From NCBI RefSeq assembly GCF_001293565.1, contig NZ_JXMU01000001.1, forward strand, positions 1 through 64,000: DNA of 64,000 nucleotides. The letters run 5' to 3'. This DNA comes from Ahrensia marina (GTDB taxonomy: Bacteria; Pseudomonadota; Alphaproteobacteria; Rhizobiales; Rhizobiaceae). The translations under genes were made by a program, and so were the position numbers. Under the pieces are notes generated by a model, which saw only the letters and a program-made list of their open reading frames with translations, was not told the origin of the DNA and searched no databases. Shown here one piece after another: positions 8,484-16,738 of this stretch (positions are counted from its first letter, which is position 1; each line of letters begins with the position of its first letter).

Positions 8484-9230
8484 ATGCGTATGAATAAAAA
8501 AGTTGCCATTGTGACCGGCGGTGCATCGGGTTTCGGTGCAGGCATTGTACGCAAGTTTGCCGCCGAAGGGGCGCAAACTATAATTGGCGATCTGAACATT
8601 GATCTGGCAAAAGAGCTGGCGGGCGAACTTGGCGATAATGTTAGCGCAGTCGAGACCAACGTTGCCGATGATCAAAGTGTTGCCTCAATGGTCGAAGCAA
8701 CGCTTAAAACGTTCGGGCAAATCGACATATTGGTGAACAATGCCGGCACAACACACCTGCCCGCTCCTCTGGATGAAATTAGCGAGCAGGATTTCGACAA
8801 AGTCTTTGCTGTAAACTGCAAGTCCGTTTTTCTCACGGCAAAACATATTGTCCCTCACATGAAGAAACAGTCCGCAGGCGCAATTTTAAATGTTGCGTCC
8901 ACAGCTGCTGTCAGCCCGCGTCCGCGCCTTAGCTGGTATAATGCGTCCAAAGGCTGGATGAACAATGCAACCAAAGGCATGGCCATTGAACTGGCACCAA
9001 ACGGCATAAGAGTAAATGCGATCAATCCGGTCGCAGGGGAAACACCGCTTTTGAAAACATTTATGGGCGAAGACACACCCGAAGTGCGCGCCAAGTTTCT
9101 TTCCACTATCCCGCTCGGGCGTTTCTCGACCCCGGAAGACATGGCAAATGCCGCCGTTTATCTTTGCTCGGATGAGGCCAGCATGGTGACAGGCGTCTGT
9201 ATGGAAATCGACGGCGGTCGGTGCATCTAG
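8484..9230 (+). CDS. Short-chain dehydrogenase/reductase (SDR)
   Basis: 248 residues from the ATG at 8484 (AGGA 7 nt upstream); an ATG two codons later is also possible. Classical SDR features: VAIVTGGASGFGAGI (TGxxxGxG cofactor motif), NNAGTT near residue 87, and catalytic Ser-Tyr-Lys with Tyr and Lys in WYNASKGW. An aspartate after the second strand (GDLNIDL) favours NAD(H) over NADP(H). The C-terminal MVTGVCMEIDGGRCI is typical of glucose/3-oxoacyl reductase-like SDRs. It follows the aldehyde dehydrogenase in the same operon and converges with gloB, the two stops being 3 bases apart. The substrate is unassigned. Confidence 0.88.
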   Translation: MRMNKKVAIVTGGASGFGAGIVRKFAAEGAQTIIGDLNIDLAKELAGELGDNVSAVETNVADDQSVASMVEATLKTFGQIDILVNNAGTTHLPAPLDEISEQDFDKVFAVNCKSVFLTAKHIVPHMKKQSAGAILNVASTAAVSPRPRLSWYNASKGWMNNATKGMAIELAPNGIRVNAINPVAGETPLLKTFMGEDTPEVRAKFLSTIPLGRFSTPEDMANAAVYLCSDEASMVTGVCMEIDGGRCI

Positions 9231-9233
9231 AAG

Positions 9234-10004
9234 CTAGAAATTATCTTTACGCTTCCGAATTTCGGTAAACACATCTTCGTCGCTATGCTGCTCCATGTTC
9301 AGTTGCGACCGGATATTTTCATCATGAGGACGTAAAAACGGATTTGTTGCCAACTCCATTTCCAATGTAAAAGGCACAGTCGGCTCGCCGCGTTCCCGCA
9401 GCGCATGGATTTGCTTTGCCCGCCCCTGAAGCGCTTCATTTTCCGGATCAACACTCAGCGCAAATTTCGCATTTGCGGCGGTATATTCATGACTGCAATA
9501 GACAGTCGTTTCTGCCGGTAGTTTTGAAAGCTTGAGCAAGCTACTCCACATCATGGGCGCAGTGCTTTCAAAAATACGCCCGCACCCCAAGGCAAAAAGC
9601 GTATCGCCGGAAAACAATATCTGATCATCGGCGAGATAGAAATTGATCATATCCAGCGTATGGCCGGGTGTCTCGAGGATTGTTACTTTCCGTCCGGCAA
9701 AATCAACCGCATCACCTTCGCTCAAATGAACATCCAGCCCTGCAATTGGCTTGCTCTTTTGCGTCGGTCCATAAACCGTTGCACCGCTTTTTTCTTTAAG
9801 CTCTGCAAGACCATCGGTGTGATCCCAATGATGGTGCGTTATCCATATCTGGCTAAGCTCCCAACCTTTGGCATTAGCAGCTGAAAGGTAGGCCTCAGCA
9901 TCGCCGGCATCAACCGCAGCGGTTTCACCGCTTTTCGGATCGTGTACCAACACGCCGTAATTATCGTCATTATAGGCGAACTGATGAATCTGAAGAGCGG
10001 TCAT
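9234..10004 (-). CDS. gloB: Hydroxyacylglutathione hydrolase (glyoxalase II)
   Basis: 256 residues from the ATG at 10004 (GGAA upstream; the TTG at 10016 is less likely). It has the beta-lactamase fold metal motif THHHWDHTDG near residue 54, the second metal His in ETPGHTLD, the bridging Asp in FSGDTLFALGCGR, and the C-terminal HEYTAANAKFA glutathione-binding region. Glyoxalase II hydrolyses S-lactoylglutathione to D-lactate and glutathione in the cytoplasm. The family length is about 255, so it is complete. It ends 3 bases from the convergent SDR and is probably monocistronic; nothing ties it to the sulfonate genes. Confidence 0.93.
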   Translation of the reverse strand: MTALQIHQFAYNDDNYGVLVHDPKSGETAAVDAGDAEAYLSAANAKGWELSQIWITHHHWDHTDGLAELKEKSGATVYGPTQKSKPIAGLDVHLSEGDAVDFAGRKVTILETPGHTLDMINFYLADDQILFSGDTLFALGCGRIFESTAPMMWSSLLKLSKLPAETTVYCSHEYTAANAKFALSVDPENEALQGRAKQIHALRERGEPTVPFTLEMELATNPFLRPHDENIRSQLNMEQHSDEDVFTEIRKRKDNF

Positions 10005-10016
10005 GGCATTTTCCAA

Positions 10017-10403
10017 AATGAAAGTTGTTACTAAGTCCGAATCTAGAAAAAATCTGCCGTTTTCAACGGGTAATTCTTACAAATGTCACAAATTAGGACC
10101 ATCCGGTTTGCGTCATGGCCGTAACTGGTCCTATACGACTCATCATTACGGGTAAATAAGGCCACCAGTTACGTGTGCATCTTATGCCCGTATTAATATT
10201 ATTCTTGAGCTTTGGCTCGTACTGACAAGTTTTGCCAATTGGTGGGTCGCGCTTTCAAGCGCAGGCAAACAGACTGTACTAGTCAAGTAAACTAATTGGT
10301 AGTGGGATGAACAGGTTCCGATCACACAGCATGTGGCTCATACGCCATGATGCTGCTGCGGACGCTGAACTTGCTCATTCTTTCACTCGGTCAGGACATT
10401 AAA
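10017..10403. other. Intergenic region upstream of the SulP gene with an inverted repeat
   Basis: A 387-nt gene-free stretch between gloB and the SulP gene, divergent promoters expected. A perfect 9-bp inverted repeat CGTAACTGG (10120-10128) / CCAGTTACG (10165-10173) could form a hairpin with a 36-nt loop or bind a dimeric regulator. The left arm overlaps AACTGGTCC, a 9-mer that recurs upstream of xsc. A GGACCA half-site occurs at 10097-10102. I see no tRNA-like fold, no convincing small protein gene and no clear sigma-70 promoter. Confidence 0.5.
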
Positions 10404-12296
10404 ATGAGCGAAGAAGCCCATCCGTGGCGAGAGCGTGGCCGTCAGTTTCAGGGCTATTTGAACGAGCTGTTCTATTTCCCGACATGGGTCAAATCGATTA
10501 ACATGCACACGATGCGCAATGATATGATTGCGGGTCTTACAGGTGCGACGCTCGTTTTGCCGCAGGGTGTTGCTTTTGCCGCCATTGCCGGTCTGCCGCC
10601 TGAGTACGGTTTTTATACTGCCATCGTGACGGCCATTGTCGCCGCGTTATGCGGATCGAGTTTGCATGCCGTTTCAGGACCGACAACAGCTATTTCCGCG
10701 CTCGTCTTTGTTTCACTCGTTGGAAGCTTTGAGCCTGGAACAGACAGCTATATCAGTGCCGCGATAACCTTGGCGTTTCTGGTTGGAATTTATCAGCTTG
10801 TGCTTGGTATTGCGCGTCTTGGCGGCATGGTGGATTTTGTTTCACACTCCGTTATGACCGGCTTTATGACCGGCGCAGCCCTTCTGATTGCGCTCAGTCA
10901 GGTCCGCCATGCGCTGGGCGTTGAAATTCCGCGTCCTGACGAATTGGTCGAGTTTACCGTCGGACTTTATGAAAAGTTTCCGCAGGTAAACCCCTACTCC
11001 GTTGGCATTGCCGCGTTTGCCTTTTTTGTCGGTATCGGCATTAAGAAATGGCGTCCATTATGGCCTAACTACCTTATCGCTCTGGCAGCAGCCACCGGCA
11101 TCAGCATCTGGCTTTCAGGTCAGGCAACCGAGGTTGCGACAGTGGGCGCGATCGAAAGCGTAACACCCAAATTTGTCCTTCCGGATTTTACACTGGGTTC
11201 ATTGCGTGACCTGTCGTCGGCAGCGTTCGCGATCGCGATGGTCGGATTGTTGGAAGCTATGTCCGTCGCCCGTGCAATCGGTTTGAAATCAGGTCAAATG
11301 GTCGACAATAACCGTGAGTTTCTTGGCCAAGGCGCATCAAATGTCGTCGGCAGTTTTTTCCAGTGCTACCCCGGATCGGCATCATTTACCCGTTCCGGCG
11401 TCAACTATGAAGCGGGAGCGCAAACACCATTGTCCGCTGTATTTGCAGCTTTCTTCCTGTTTCTCATACTCTTGCTCGTTGCACCTTGGTTTGCTTATGT
11501 TCCCATTCCGGCGATGGCTGGAGTTATTATTCTGGTCGCCTGGCGTCTGGTCGATCTGCAAGAGATCAAACACATTTTCACGACCTCTGCATCTGAAACA
11601 ATTATCGCATGTGTAACGTTCTTCTCAGCACTGCTTATCAATCTTGAATTTGCCATTTACGCCGGTGTTCTTCTGTCACTTGGTTTGTTCTTGAACTCAA
11701 CGTCAAAACCATCAATCGGCATCGGTGTCCCGGACCCAAACTCCAAGCGACGCACCTTCTCCGGCTCCGGCATTGGCAGTGGCAATGAGACCCTCCCCGA
11801 ATGTCCGCAGCTTATGATTGCCCGTCTGGACGGCCCGCTTTATTTCGGATCGGTTGAATATCTGCGCAAGCAATTCAGACGCTTTGAAATTGAGCGTAAA
11901 AACCAGACCAATATGATTTTCATCGTGAAAGGCATTGGCGAGATCGATATGCCCGGTGCGGACCTTCTCATTGAAGAAGCAAACCGGCGGCGCAGACGCG
12001 GCGGCTCGTTCCACTTGCAGACAAAAACGCCCAAAACCATTTCCAAGCTTGCGCGTTTCAAAGTGATCAAAGAGCTCGGCCGCGAGTATATTCACCTGTC
12101 AAAGGGCGACGCGATTGCCGAGGCCGTGCCCACTCTGGATAAATCGATTTGTGCGACATGCACAAAGCGCATTTTCTTCGAATGTGAAGCACAGCCAAAA
12201 CCTGTTCCGGAAGAGATAAAAGAACAAATGCACGAAGCCAAATCCGAAGCATCGCCAACTAATGTGCAGCCTGCACCAAAACTATCGGCAGAATAG
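10404..12296 (+). CDS. SulP-family anion permease with STAS domain; possible sulfate/sulfite exporter
   Basis: 630 residues from the ATG at 10404, preceded by AGGA; an earlier in-frame ATG at 10347 has no SD. There are 10-12 membrane segments (about residues 45-430) with SulP landmarks such as LPQGVAFAAIAGLPPEYGFYTAI and SFFQCYPGSASFTRSGVNYEAGAQTPLSA, then a cytoplasmic STAS domain (about 470-575). SulP proteins move sulfate or related anions. Here it precedes the slcD-comDE operon, and SulP members have been proposed as sulfur-anion exporters in sulfolactate degraders, so export of sulfite or sulfate is inferred. Odd feature: after STAS it has CATC near residues 583-586 and a further Cys about nine residues on, a possible metal or redox site. 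Confidence 0.85.
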   Translation: MSEEAHPWRERGRQFQGYLNELFYFPTWVKSINMHTMRNDMIAGLTGATLVLPQGVAFAAIAGLPPEYGFYTAIVTAIVAALCGSSLHAVSGPTTAISALVFVSLVGSFEPGTDSYISAAITLAFLVGIYQLVLGIARLGGMVDFVSHSVMTGFMTGAALLIALSQVRHALGVEIPRPDELVEFTVGLYEKFPQVNPYSVGIAAFAFFVGIGIKKWRPLWPNYLIALAAATGISIWLSGQATEVATVGAIESVTPKFVLPDFTLGSLRDLSSAAFAIAMVGLLEAMSVARAIGLKSGQMVDNNREFLGQGASNVVGSFFQCYPGSASFTRSGVNYEAGAQTPLSAVFAAFFLFLILLLVAPWFAYVPIPAMAGVIILVAWRLVDLQEIKHIFTTSASETIIACVTFFSALLINLEFAIYAGVLLSLGLFLNSTSKPSIGIGVPDPNSKRRTFSGSGIGSGNETLPECPQLMIARLDGPLYFGSVEYLRKQFRRFEIERKNQTNMIFIVKGIGEIDMPGADLLIEEANRRRRRGGSFHLQTKTPKTISKLARFKVIKELGREYIHLSKGDAIAEAVPTLDKSICATCTKRIFFECEAQPKPVPEEIKEQMHEAKSEASPTNVQPAPKLSAE

Positions 12297-12399
12297 TTTG
12301 AAAAACAATTGTCGCTAGCTTTCAAGGCTGCATGTCTCGGATGAAGACGGCACGGAAGTTCTGAGCGATCCGTCAGTCGCACTTAGGCTCGTCAAAAAC

Positions 12400-13518
12400 T
12401 CAAGGCTCAACAATCATACTGCTGGTGACCTGATCTATAGAGTTGATCCCCAACATAGCCAGAGTTTGACTTATTTCCTCGCCGAGCAAGGTGCCAAGCT
12501 TTTGCGCCCCGCCAGCGCCATACCCTGCGATCGCCATTTGAAAAGGTCTGCCTAGAAAAACAAAATCGGCACCCATCGCATAAGCTTTTACGATATCCTC
12601 GCCTGTGCGGATGCCGCTATCGTAAAACAGCGTAAATCCCTCGCCCAATGCTTCGCGAATAGCTTTAAGCGCCAATATGGGCGGTATGGCGCTGTCGAGT
12701 TGCCGCCCGCCATGACTTGAAACCTGAATGGCATCAACGCCTTCATCTTTAAGGCGCAATGCATCTTCAACATCCAGCACGCCTTTAATGACCAGCTTGC
12801 CTTTCCAGCGTTGACGCAACTGCTTTAAATAAATCCAGTCAGCACCGGCGCGGCTCGCACTGCGGTCAAAGCTGGCTTGAGATCCGTCGAAATTCGCAAG
12901 CGATGGCGCACCGTGTAACAGCGTGGAAACCGACCATTTGGGATGCATAGCGAAGTCGATAAACTGCCGCGGCCCAATCTTGAACGGCATCTTGAAGCCA
13001 TGGCGCAATTCACGCGGACGTTTGCCTACCTCCGGCACATCAACCGTCAAAACCAGAACATCATAGCCGGCGGTTTCCGCCCGTGACAGCAGATGCTCTG
13101 CGGCGCTCTGGTCAGCGGTATAATAAAGTTGAAACCACGCGTTGCCTTCCGCCATCTCAATCATCTTTTCGAGAGGCGTGGACGCAGCGGTGGACACAGC
13201 AACGGGAACATGATTTTGCGCGGCAAATTTCGCCAAGTGAATATCTGTTCGCGGCCCCGATAAATTGCACATCCCCATCGGGGCAATGCCGAATGGTAGT
13301 TTGGTTGGCGCGCCAAATAGCTTGCCCGCCACGCTGCGCTTTTCGACATTTTGTAAAACACGGCTGCGCAGCATTAAATGAGCAAGTTCGCGGCGGTTGC
13401 GTTCTTCAGCTAGCCCTTCACCTGCCGCACCATCAATATAGTCAAACACCATCGCCGGAAGGCGGCGCTTGGCAGCGCGCCGCGCATCCTCAACTGTAAC
13501 GAATGGCTGTTTAAACAT
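12400..13518 (-). CDS. slcD: FMN-dependent alpha-hydroxy acid dehydrogenase, probable sulfolactate dehydrogenase (SlcD-like)
   Basis: 372 residues with the lactate/glycolate oxidase FMN fold. Landmarks: VFDYIDGAAGEG, PFGIAPMGM, FQLYYTADQ, LVLTVDVPEVGKR, the substrate-binding SSHGGRQLDSAI (catalytic His) and DSGIRTGEDIVKA. These flavoproteins oxidise 2-hydroxy acids to 2-keto acids and pass electrons to the respiratory chain. It follows comE by 8 nt in the same operon as sulfopyruvate decarboxylase, so 3-sulfolactate, giving sulfopyruvate, is the natural substrate, matching the NAD-independent SlcD type described for roseobacter sulfolactate degraders. Plain L-lactate dehydrogenase is the alternative; context favours SlcD. 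Confidence 0.68.
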   Translation of the reverse strand: MFKQPFVTVEDARRAAKRRLPAMVFDYIDGAAGEGLAEERNRRELAHLMLRSRVLQNVEKRSVAGKLFGAPTKLPFGIAPMGMCNLSGPRTDIHLAKFAAQNHVPVAVSTAASTPLEKMIEMAEGNAWFQLYYTADQSAAEHLLSRAETAGYDVLVLTVDVPEVGKRPRELRHGFKMPFKIGPRQFIDFAMHPKWSVSTLLHGAPSLANFDGSQASFDRSASRAGADWIYLKQLRQRWKGKLVIKGVLDVEDALRLKDEGVDAIQVSSHGGRQLDSAIPPILALKAIREALGEGFTLFYDSGIRTGEDIVKAYAMGADFVFLGRPFQMAIAGYGAGGAQKLGTLLGEEISQTLAMLGINSIDQVTSSMIVEP

Positions 13519-13526
13519 GGATGAAA

Positions 13527-14090
13527 CTAAGCGTTTTTGCGCTTAACTTCTTCCATAAAGCGGTGACGTATAACCGGCCCGTCAAGCTCGATAACCGGCA
13601 CAGGAATATTGCCGCTCTCACATTTGCAGACAATGATTGTCATCTTGTCGCCTGCGATTGCTGTCTTCATCACATTGACCGCTTCTTCGGCCTGACACTC
13701 GATAACATTATCGCAGCCGCACGCTTCAGCGACCTTGGCAAGCGAGGTTTTCATGCCTGTATAAGTCGGCTGGTCGCCGGTTGAACCATAGGAACCATTA
13801 TCAATGATAAGCAGGATAAAATTATGCGCGACATTGTTTGCAATTGTCGGCAAGGTTCCAAGATTGGTCAGGATAGAACCATCGCCATCAATAGAGATGA
13901 CTTTTGCCTTCTGGGTTAAAGCCAGACCAAGCCCGATAGAAGAGCAAAGACCCATCGTACCAAGCATGTAGAAATTAGACGGCTGGTCACCCATCATATG
14001 CAATTCCTGGCTTGGCAGACCGATATTGCAGACCACCAACTGGTCTTTCAAAACAGGAACAAGATTCTTAATAATTTCGCTGCGGATCAT
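13527..14090 (-). CDS. comE: Sulfopyruvate decarboxylase, beta subunit (ComE)
   Basis: 187 residues, the usual size of the separate beta subunit. It has the thiamine-diphosphate/Mg motif starting GDGSILTNLG near residue 80 and ending in DN of LLIIDNGSYGSTGDQ, plus GTMGLCSSIGLGLAL. With ComD it decarboxylates 3-sulfopyruvate to sulfoacetaldehyde. Its ATG is 1 nt after the comD stop (TGATATG), so expression is tightly coupled, and slcD follows 8 nt downstream. The neighbouring xsc, which uses sulfoacetaldehyde, supports a catabolic rather than a coenzyme M biosynthetic role. Confidence 0.88.
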   Translation of the reverse strand: MIRSEIIKNLVPVLKDQLVVCNIGLPSQELHMMGDQPSNFYMLGTMGLCSSIGLGLALTQKAKVISIDGDGSILTNLGTLPTIANNVAHNFILLIIDNGSYGSTGDQPTYTGMKTSLAKVAEACGCDNVIECQAEEAVNVMKTAIAGDKMTIIVCKCESGNIPVPVIELDGPVIRHRFMEEVKRKNA

Positions 14091-14091
14091 A

Positions 14092-14589
14092 TCAGTATCC
14101 TCCCCAGAAGTTTGAATCGGTCAAAATAGCGGTCGGCTTACGTGTCATGAAAGTGTGGTGCAATATCGCATCAAGCTCTGTCACGTCTTCCGGCTTGTGG
14201 AAGTGATATGTCTGGATGTTGAGCTGCGCCAAAAGCGCCTTGGTGTGCACTGCCATTTCAGCCTGAATAGCGACCCGCTCGCCCAGTTCGCCGCGATAGG
14301 AAATAAGCATCGGCAGCGGCATATTGTAAAACTGCGTCAGGGAAGCAAGTGTGTTCACCGTGACGCCAACGGCTGTGTTCTGCATAATGATGCAAGGGCG
14401 CTTCCCCCCCATAAAAGCACCGGCGCACAAGCCCATGCCCTCGTCTTCCTTGTTGGAAGGCACATGCATAAAGCGCTTATCATTTTCGACTTTTTCAATG
14501 ACACCGGCAAGTTGTTTGCACGGCACAGTGGTGACAAACTCCACATTGTTTTTAGCCAAACTGTCCAGAATTGCTTGATTGATATCCAC
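14092..14589 (-). CDS. comD: Sulfopyruvate decarboxylase, alpha subunit (ComD)
   Basis: 165 residues from a GTG at 14589 with GGAG 9 nt upstream; a GTG at 14604 would add five residues and overlaps that SD, so the start is uncertain. The PYR-domain features of ThDP enzymes are present: VTTVPCKQLAGVI, the conserved Glu in SNKEDEGMGLCAGAFMGG, and MQNTAVGVTVNTLASL. It forms the ThDP active site with ComE and converts sulfopyruvate to sulfoacetaldehyde and CO2. It lies 117 nt downstream of the lysR gene on the same strand, so it may be transcribed with iclR-lysR from the promoter near 16430. Confidence 0.87.
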   Translation of the reverse strand: MDINQAILDSLAKNNVEFVTTVPCKQLAGVIEKVENDKRFMHVPSNKEDEGMGLCAGAFMGGKRPCIIMQNTAVGVTVNTLASLTQFYNMPLPMLISYRGELGERVAIQAEMAVHTKALLAQLNIQTYHFHKPEDVTELDAILHHTFMTRKPTAILTDSNFWGGY

Positions 14590-14706
14590 GCCAAAGCACT
14601 CCACTTGTTTCGATGCCGTTTAATGCGCCGAAATGCGCATGATTTCTAACCAAAAACACTTAAGCTAACTAAAGAATTACTTTACCAAAATTCCATTCGT
14701 AATTTT

Positions 14707-15588
14707 TTAGCCAAATTTATCTTTATCAAAAACCGCGCCGAGTGCGCTCTGAAATGCATCGATTAACGGGAAAACCTGGCTGTCTTTGCGCGAAAGAACA
14801 CCAATATTTCTGGTGCGCGGCACTTTACCAATCGGGATAAACCGGATTTGTCTGCTGAGGTAATTGTCAAAACACGGCTTTGGAATAATCGCGACTCCAA
14901 GATCATGAACAATCATGTTATAGATGGTCTCCAGCGAATCCAGCTCCATTGCATCCACAAGTGACAGGCCAAGTTCCTCTAAAATATCATCGGCCAGACT
15001 GCTGACCCATGCCGTACGTGCCATGCGTAGATAAGGCCGGTTCGTCAAAATCATACGCACATCTTTGTCGGTGACATGCTGGTGCGTGGCCAGCATGAGC
15101 GTTTCATCCGCCAATGGGTGCCAACGAAACGAGGCCCCTATTCTTTGCGGCTTGCTCATAATGGCCGCATCCACAACGCCGCGCTCAACATGTGCAAAAA
15201 GCTGGTCGGAAAGACTTGGAATAATGCGGATATGCACACCCGGAAAATCATTCTTGAGATTTTTAAGGGACAAAGGCACCAGATTTTGCATAAGAGAAGG
15301 AACAGCGCCAATCCGCATCTCGCCCGCAAGCAAGCTTTTCGAGCGCGCCGATGCCACCATCTGTTCGCAGCGCTGGATAATGTCGCGTGCTTGAGGCACG
15401 AGCGACAATGCCGCATGGGTCATTTCCGGCGAGCGTCCCGCTCTGGAAAATAGAATGATTTGGAGTTCGTCCTCCAGCCGTTTCATTTGCTGGCTGACTG
15501 CGGCAGGTGTCACGAAAACCTTATCGGCAGCACCGACAAAGCTTCCCGTTTCTGCTATCGCAACAAATGTCTTTAACAGTCTAATCAA
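14707..15588 (-). CDS. LysR-family transcriptional regulator in the sulfolactate operon (TTG start)
   Basis: 293 residues from a TTG at 15588 with AGG 7-8 nt upstream. The N-terminal winged helix reads TFVAIAETGSFVGAADKVFVTPAAVSQQMKRLEDEL, followed by an effector domain with VVDAAIMS and YNMIVHDLGVAIIPKP. LysR proteins usually activate nearby genes when bound to a pathway metabolite. It is 18 nt downstream of iclR and upstream of comDE-slcD on the same strand, so it is probably a pathway-specific regulator responding to a sulfonate intermediate. The effector cannot be deduced. Having two regulators in tandem suggests two input signals. Confidence 0.87.
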   Translation of the reverse strand: MIRLLKTFVAIAETGSFVGAADKVFVTPAAVSQQMKRLEDELQIILFSRAGRSPEMTHAALSLVPQARDIIQRCEQMVASARSKSLLAGEMRIGAVPSLMQNLVPLSLKNLKNDFPGVHIRIIPSLSDQLFAHVERGVVDAAIMSKPQRIGASFRWHPLADETLMLATHQHVTDKDVRMILTNRPYLRMARTAWVSSLADDILEELGLSLVDAMELDSLETIYNMIVHDLGVAIIPKPCFDNYLSRQIRFIPIGKVPRTRNIGVLSRKDSQVFPLIDAFQSALGAVFDKDKFG

Positions 15589-15605
15589 TTTGAGACCTGA
15601 CAGAT

Positions 15606-16370
15606 TTATTCATCAACGAGCACATTTGCCAATTGCGAGGCCGCATCAGACAAAAGTGCCTTGTGTTGAACGAGAATTTCTGAATCAACGCGGACCGTAG
15701 GGCCGTGAGCCGCCAGAGCAGCAATAAAGCGCTTCTTGTCATCAAATATAGGCACAGCGATCGCGACCATACCATCCATGAATTCCTGATCATCAATCGC
15801 ATACCCCTGATTGGCGATATCTTCTAAATTTGCGAGCAGTGCATCGACATTATCAAACGTATTATCTGTGTAGGGCTTCAATTGAAGAGAACGGGCAAGC
15901 TTTTCGCGCAAAACCGGAGCGAGTGAAGCCAGAAAAACCTTACCACTAGCAGTGCAATGGAATGGCACATGTGTTCCCACTGGAAGCTGGACCCTAAATG
16001 GCCAATCGGTCTCAACGCGATCAATATAGTTCATGCCGTCATCGGTCGGCACGACAAAGTTGACAGTCTCTCCAACCGTTTGTGCAACCTGTTCCAATAT
16101 CTGCCTGCGGGCAATATGAACATGCGATGCATAGAGCATACCGATGCCCATAGAGCGCAGCCGACGGGCCGGACGCAAGCGCTTCCCGCTTGGCTCGTAA
16201 GTCAGAAACCCCTCCTCCACAAGCGTTGCACATAGCCGGTGTACCGTCTGCTTGGGCAAGCCTATATGCTGGTTTATTTCAGTCGGCGATAATGCCCTGT
16301 CTGATTTACCCAACACTTCCAGAATCAATAAGGTTCTTAAATTTGTTGGTATTCGGCTTTCATCGCCCAT
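15606..16370 (-). CDS. IclR-family transcriptional regulator, candidate master regulator of the sulfonate genes
   Basis: 254 residues from the ATG at 16370 with AGGAG 8 nt upstream. The N-terminal IclR winged helix (LLILEVLGKSDRALSPTEINQHIGLPKQTVHRLCATL) is followed by a GAF-like effector domain with HCTASGKVFLA and YAIDDQEFMDGMVAIAVPIFD. It is divergent from hpsN, and a perfect GAGAC-N5-GTCTC palindrome lies 51-65 nt upstream of its start, consistent with autoregulation. The same palindrome is present at three other sulfonate promoters in the window, which makes this the best candidate to bind it. The effector is probably a C2-C3 sulfonate. Confidence 0.87.
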   Translation of the reverse strand: MGDESRIPTNLRTLLILEVLGKSDRALSPTEINQHIGLPKQTVHRLCATLVEEGFLTYEPSGKRLRPARRLRSMGIGMLYASHVHIARRQILEQVAQTVGETVNFVVPTDDGMNYIDRVETDWPFRVQLPVGTHVPFHCTASGKVFLASLAPVLREKLARSLQLKPYTDNTFDNVDALLANLEDIANQGYAIDDQEFMDGMVAIAVPIFDDKKRFIAALAAHGPTVRVDSEILVQHKALLSDAASQLANVLVDE

Positions 16371-16738
16371 GCAGAAACTCCTCTTTAGCGGGAGTATAAG
16401 CATGTTTAAAAAGTCAAATCGAGACAGCAAGTCTCATTTTTATCATCTCGGCCAGTTTTAATTTCCGTTGTCATGATAGAGCGCAAAATCGGCTTGCCTC
16501 ATATTATGCGGCGCGTGGCAACACTGGATCGAAAGCTTCCCGTAACCGCTTCGATGCCAGCCTGACAATTTTTACAATAATATAGTACCACAGGCTGCAA
16601 ACGGTGAAACCGCTTTCTTTTTTGTAAATCTGCCTTTTATGCTTACGCAAAATACTGACCTTCAGAGGAATTTGTCTTCCGGAAGATGCAATTTTTGCTC
16701 GCCCTGTCAGCTTGGCGGCAACACGAAAGGACATACGC
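16371..16738. other. Divergent iclR-hpsN control region
   Basis: 368 nt without a credible gene. It holds operator site A (16421-16435) and a second perfect 12-bp palindrome TCTTCCGGAAGA (16675-16686), 52 nt before the hpsN start, which could bind a dimeric regulator. An open frame on the minus strand (16504-16734) has no SD and no recognisable features. I see no stable RNA. Confidence 0.5.
16421..16435. promoter_or_regulatory. Operator site A, GAGAC-N5-GTCTC, between iclR and hpsN
   Basis: Perfect 5+5 palindrome GAGAC-AGCAA-GTCTC followed by ATTTTT, 51 nt upstream of the iclR ATG and about 300 nt upstream of hpsN. It is one of four matches to TGAGAC-N5-GTCTCA in the window, all in promoter regions of sulfonate-linked operons (others at 22641, 31469 and 36559). 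The position suits autoregulation of iclR and possibly control of the whole iclR-lysR-comDE-slcD unit. Binding is inferred. Confidence 0.62.

Noticed and set aside
9985-10403. Small RNA gene or riboswitch before the SulP gene
   Set aside because: Only one long-loop inverted repeat is visible and no known consensus; kept as an intergenic note rather than called as an RNA.
15591-15597. TTGAGAC half-site at the iclR-lysR junction
   Set aside because: The second arm is absent (AGATTTA instead of GTCTCAA), and the site lies within the lysR translation-start region.
16504-16734. Minus-strand gene of 76 codons between iclR and hpsN
   Set aside because: No SD, no recognisable domain, and it occupies the promoter region of hpsN.
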